Assembly (NCBI GenBank): GCA_016707205.1
Contig: JADJHZ010000009.1
Coordinates: 93,840-157,839 of the forward strand
Source of the DNA: Haliscomenobacter sp.
GTDB lineage: Bacteria > Bacteroidota > Bacteroidia > Chitinophagales > Saprospiraceae
Reading direction: 5' to 3'
DNA: 64,000 nucleotides
Shown here piece after piece: positions 59,917-64,000 of the stretch. The position numbers and the translations under genes are program-made. Position 1 is the first letter of the stretch; each line of letters starts with the position of its first letter. The notes under the pieces are model-generated. The model worked only from the letters and a program-made list of their open reading frames with translations. It was not told where the DNA came from and made no database searches.

Positions 59917-60126
59917 TTGTTAATTCATTTCTCAGAAACAATCAGAAATGTCCAATCACCCCTCCAAACCTTGCGAGATACCTTGTTGCCGGTTGATGAG
60001 TGGGGAGATAACCATAAGTTTTTAGGTAATGGCAAAAAGACAAAGGAAATTGTATTCTATAAAAGAGGAGCTTTTGACGAAATCAAGAGAATCAATGCTT
60101 TGTGCAGTTCAGATTTTCAAAACTGA
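59917..60126 (+). pseudogene. Short unassigned ORF fragment
   Basis: A 69-codon open frame (LLPVDEWGDNHKFLGNGKKT; FYKRGAFDEIKRINALCS) with no recognised family, between hsdS and the DUF3644-like remnant. It could be the N-terminal part of the next broken gene. Confidence 0.35.
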
Positions 60127-60149
60127 ACAGTTTTAAACTGAAAGTTTTA

Positions 60150-60991
60150 GTTCTTAGCAAATATTTCTTCCCGGACATAACCTTTACACGCTCAAAGATA
60201 AAGGAATTGATTTATAGATATTATAAGCAAGGATCAAGACCAAGAATATGATAAAACATCAAGGGTGCTTCTTAAGTTTTGGGAACTGGAAAGATGTTTG
60301 AACGATGACGATTGTCAATAGATAAAGTTCCAAACTAACCTTAAATTTTTAATTGGTCTAAGACACGAAATAGAACATCAAATGACAACCAAATTGATGA
60401 CTATCTGAGTGCAGATTTCAAAAGCTAGTTGCCTTAACTAAACTCATTGTAAAAAACTCTATTTGGTTCGACTATAATGGTATAAGTATTTATCTTTTTA
60501 CTTTAGTTCTTCAATATCAGATGAAGCATGGTAAACAATTAAATGAGTTTGCAGATTTGCCAAAGAGTATTGCATCCTATATCAATGATTTTGACGATGC
60601 TATTTCGGAAGAAGATTATAATAATCCGCAATATTCCTATCAGAGTTCTATATGTCCCAAAAATTGCCAATACAAAAGGACAGGCAGATAAAGTAATTGA
60701 ATTTATAAAGGCAGACTCGCCAGAAGCACAAGGGCTGAATAAGGAATATGTATTGATAAAAGACAGAGAAAAGCCGAAATATCTTCCGAAACAAATCATT
60801 GACAAAATGAAAGGGCAGGTTGCCAAGAAAAGTTCTATGCACCTTCACTCCAACCCTGGAAAACCTGAAAGCCAAAGGAAGATGGAAAAAGGCTTTGGAG
60901 TAAAATAGCAACTGAAATTTTATTCAAGGTAGGAAAGCAAGCATACAAAAAGTTGAGAACCTTTTCGGCAAGTGAAACAACCGAAGAATGA
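60150..60991 (+). pseudogene. DUF3644-like gene remnant upstream of hsdR
   Basis: Pieces in several frames match the DUF3644 pattern found in defence loci: FWELERCLNDDDC (about 60,280), NLKFLIGLRHEIEHQMTT (about 60,335-60,390), then KLIVKNSIWFDYNGISIYLF and a C-terminal stretch KVIEFIKADSPEAQ and SMHLHSNPGKPE. Its final TGA at 60,989-60,991 overlaps the hsdR start (ATGA), so in the intact ancestor the two were coupled. Multiple single-base gaps break it. The left boundary is uncertain. Confidence 0.55.
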
Positions 60992-63900
60992 CAAGAATTA
61001 CCGAAAATATAATAGAAGCCTTTGCTATTGAGTTGCTCGATAAACTCGGCTATGAGTATATCTATGCTCCCGATATTGCATACGATGGCGAAAATCCAGA
61101 AAGAGACAGCTATGCACAAGTTTGTTATTGAACAGGTTGCAAAATGCAGTTAAAAGAATCAACCACAATATTCCAGCCGATGCACAAGCAGAAGCCATCA
61201 AAGAAATTCAGCGTATTGCTTCGCCTGAATTGCTTACCAACAATGAAACCTTTCATCGTTTATTGACGGAAGGTATTCCCGTTTCAAAACGAGTTGATGG
61301 AGACGACAGGGGCGACAGAGTTTGGCTGATAGATTTTAAAAATCCACACAACAACGATTTTGTTGTAGCCAATCAATTTACCATTATTGAAAACGGAAAC
61401 AACAAACGTCCTGATGTAATTTTATTTGTCAATGGAATTCCGTTGGTAGTTATTGAACTAAAAAATGCAGCAGACGAAAACACCACAGTTAATTCCGCTT
61501 TCAAACAAGTAGAAACCTATAAAGCCATCATTCCAAGTCTTTTCACTTACAATGGTTTTGTTGTTATCTCTGATGGACTAGAAGCCAAAGCAGGTTCTAT
61601 TTCTTCGGGCTTTAGTCGCTTTATGTCTTGGAAATCGGCAGACGGAAAAGCCGAAGCATCGCATTTGGTCAGTCAATTGGAAACCCTGATTCAAGGTATG
61701 TTGAACAAAGAAACCTTGATTGACTTAATCAGGCATTTCATTGTTTTTGAAAAATCGAAAAAAGAAGATGCAGAAACAGGCATCACAACCATTTCCACAG
61801 TTAAAAAATTAGCCGCTTATCATCAATACTATGCCGTAAATCGAGCAGTTGAATCAACTTTAAGAGCAACAGGCTTTACCGTAGAACACGAAACGCCAGT
61901 TAGTATGGTCATGGAATCTCCAGAAAACTATGGAGTTCCCGGAGTAAAAAATCAACCAATTGGCGACAGAAAAGGCGGTGTTGTTTGGCATACACAAGGA
62001 AGTGGAAAATCATTATCAATGGTTTTCTATACAGGTAAAATCGTATTGGCTTTGGACAATCCAACTATTCTTGTCATTACTGACCGCAATGATTTGGACG
62101 ACCAACTGTTTGACACCTTTGCAGCATCCAAACAATTGCTAAGACAAGAACCAGTTCAGGCAGAAGATAGAAACCAATTAAAAGAATTATTAAAAGTTGC
62201 TTCGGGTGGTGTAGTGTTTGCAACTATTCAGAAATTTCAACCCGAAGAAGGCAATGTTTATGAAATGCTTTCCGACAGAAAAAACATTGTTGTTATTGCA
62301 GATGAAGCACATAGAACACAATACGGTTTTAAAGCAAAAACCATTGATGCCAAAGACGGAAAAGGAAATGTTGTTGGAAAGAAAATCGTTTACGGTTTTG
62401 CAAAATACATGCGAGATGCTTTGCCTAATGCAACGTATTTAGGTTTTACAGGAACACCCATTGAAAACACAGACGTAAACACACCAGCAGTTTTCGGAAA
62501 CTATGTGGACATTTACGATATAGCCCAAGCCGTTGAAGATGGTGCAACCGTTCGTATTTATTACGAAAGCCGTTTGGCAAAAGTGAATTTAAGCGAAGAA
62601 GGAAAACAATTAGTTGACGACCTTGACGATGAATTAGAACAAGAAGATTTAACCAATACACAAAAGGCAAAAGCCAAATGGACACAGTTGGAAGCCTTGG
62701 TTGGTAGTGAAAGTCGTATAAAAAATATCGCTAAAGATATTGTAACACACTTTAGCCAAAGGCAGGAAGTATTTGAAGGCAAAGGAATGATTGTTTCTAT
62801 GAGCCGTAGAATTGCTGCCGATTTGTATCAAGCAATTATTGACCTAAAACCTGAATGGCATTCAGACGATTTGAATAAAGGCGTGATTAAAGTGGTAATG
62901 ACTTCGGCATCTTCTGATGGTCCGAAAATCTCTAAACATCATACAACAAAAGAACAAAGAAGAACACTTGCCGAAAGAATGAAAAATCCTGATGACGAAT
63001 TACAATTGGTAATCGTTCGGGATATGTGGCTCACAGGTTTTGACGCACCAAGTATGCACACCCTTTACATTGACAAGCCAATGAAAGGACATAATTTGAT
63101 GCAAGCAATTGCAAGGGTAAACCGAGTTTACAAAGACAAGCCAGGCGGTTTGATTGTAGATTACTTGGGCATTGCAGCAGATTTGAAAAAAGCATTGGCA
63201 TTTTATTCTGATGCAGGTGGAAAAGGCGACCCAACTATTTTACAAGAGCAAGCCGTTCAATTGATGTTGGAAAAATTAGAAGTTGTTTCTCAAATGTATC
63301 ATGGGTTTGAATATGAAACCTATTTTGAAGCCGACACTTCAAAAAAACTATCTATGATTCTTTCAGCCGAAGAACATATTTTAGGTTTAGAAGATGGCAA
63401 GAAACGATACATCAATGAAGTAACTGCATTGTCAAGAGCCTTTGCTATTGCAATTCCGCATGACCAAGCAATGGATGCGAAAGATGAAGTTTCGTTTTTC
63501 CAAGCAGTAAAAGCAAGGTTAGCAAAGTTTGACGGAACTGGTTCAGGCAAAACAGACGAAGAAATTGAAACCACCATTCGCCAAGTCATTGACAAAGCTT
63601 TAGTTTCAGAACAAGTAATTGATGTTTTTGATGCAGCAGGAATAAAGAAACCTGACATTTCTATTCTTTCAGAAGAGTTTTTAATGGAACTGAAAGGAAT
63701 GGAACATAAAAATGTTGCATTGGAAGTTTTGAAGAAACTCTTGAATGATGAAATAAAATCGAGAGCAAAAAAGAATCTTGTTAAGAGCAGAACATTTTTA
63801 GAAATGCTAGAAAACTCAATCAAGAAATATCATAACAAAATACTGACAGCAGCCGAAGTAATTGAAGAACTTATCAACCTAAGCAAGGACATTGTTGAAA

Positions 63901-64000
63901 TGGACAATGAAGCCAAAGCAATGGGCTTGACAGATTTTGAATATGCTTTTTACACAGCAGTTGCCAACAACGACAGTGCAAGAGAACTCATGCAACAAGA
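60988..64000 (+). CDS. hsdR: Type I restriction endonuclease subunit HsdR, frameshifted near the N-terminus, partial
   Basis: Starts at ATG 60,988 (MTRITENIIEAFAIELLDKL). A single-base loss in the T run at 61,121-61,123 gives a stop at 61,129-61,131; one added T restores AQVLLLNRLQNAVKRIN. From there the frame is open to the window end, about 950 further residues. It carries the nuclease motif PDVILFVNGIPLVVIELKN, Walker A in VVWHTQGSGKSLSMVFY, motif II in VVIADEAHRTQYG, motif III in YLGFTGTPIEN and motif VI in QAIARVNRVYKDKPGG. HsdR translocates and cuts unmethylated DNA. The C-terminus lies beyond the window. Unlike its neighbours, most of this gene is clean. Confidence 0.88.

Overview
The window looks like a chromosome segment of a free-living Bacteroidota, probably of the Saprospiria/Lewinella type. 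This is inferred from a SusC/SusD pair, a C-terminal type IX secretion sorting domain, KDO/heptose lipopolysaccharide genes, -7 boxes close to TAnnTTTG, and intergenic regions full of short degenerate repeats. Bases 1 to about 51,000 have moderate GC and ordinary coding density. From about 51,000 to the end the DNA is visibly AT-rich and most genes are broken.

Region 1 (1-16,047) is a polysaccharide utilisation locus. On the minus strand lie susC, susD, a GH16 endo-glucanase, a fused alpha/beta-hydrolase + SGNH esterase, a GH31 glycosidase and a methyltransferase, with the start of a pectinesterase at the left edge. Divergent from susC is a large one-component sensor/regulator (beta-propeller + Y_Y_Y + TM + coiled coil + LuxR HTH), followed by a convergent GH3 beta-glucosidase with a one-base frameshift. 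The GH16 + GH3 pair suggests a beta-glucan substrate; that is inference.

Region 2 (16,412-17,475) holds a deletion scar of a phosphonate-type locus (dehydrogenase start joined to a headless HAD hydrolase) and a small secreted protein.

Region 3 (17,492-32,758) is the most remarkable part: a 15-kb minus-strand run korA-korB-[PFOR-like A]-rnfB-[PFOR-like B]-rnfC-rnfD-rnfG-rnfE-rnfA-[small Cys-rich NqrM/FeoB-associated-like protein]. It combines a 2-oxoacid:ferredoxin oxidoreductase, a complete Rnf ion-pumping complex, and two very large proteins that resemble pyruvate:ferredoxin oxidoreductase but seem to have lost thiamine-diphosphate motifs while keeping ferredoxin-type iron-sulfur motifs. 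A dedicated electron route from 2-oxoacid oxidation through these proteins to Rnf is the best candidate here for an undescribed system.

Region 4 (33,024-50,904) is mostly housekeeping: nucleotide-sugar genes (rmlB, UDP-glucuronate decarboxylase-like), an outer-membrane-like protein, waaA, rfaE1, a T9SS cargo protein, valS, lysA, an ECF sigma factor with a membrane partner, two GNAT-fold enzymes, an apparently inactive pyrophosphatase-like lipoprotein, a head-GIN protein, a small lipoprotein and tRNA-Pro(CGG).

Region 5 (about 51,000-64,000) starts just after the tRNA with a nested inverted repeat and is an AT-rich, decayed defence island: a shattered Hachiman system (hamA, hamB), then a type I restriction-modification locus (hsdM nearly whole, DUF1016 nuclease broken, hsdS broken, DUF3644-like gene broken, hsdR with one frameshift and running off the window). 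Most lesions appear to be single-base deletions, so sequencing error must be separated from true decay. Intergenic spaces across the rest of the window repeatedly carry arrays of an 8-9 bp unit (GCGAGGTT-like) and short hairpins.
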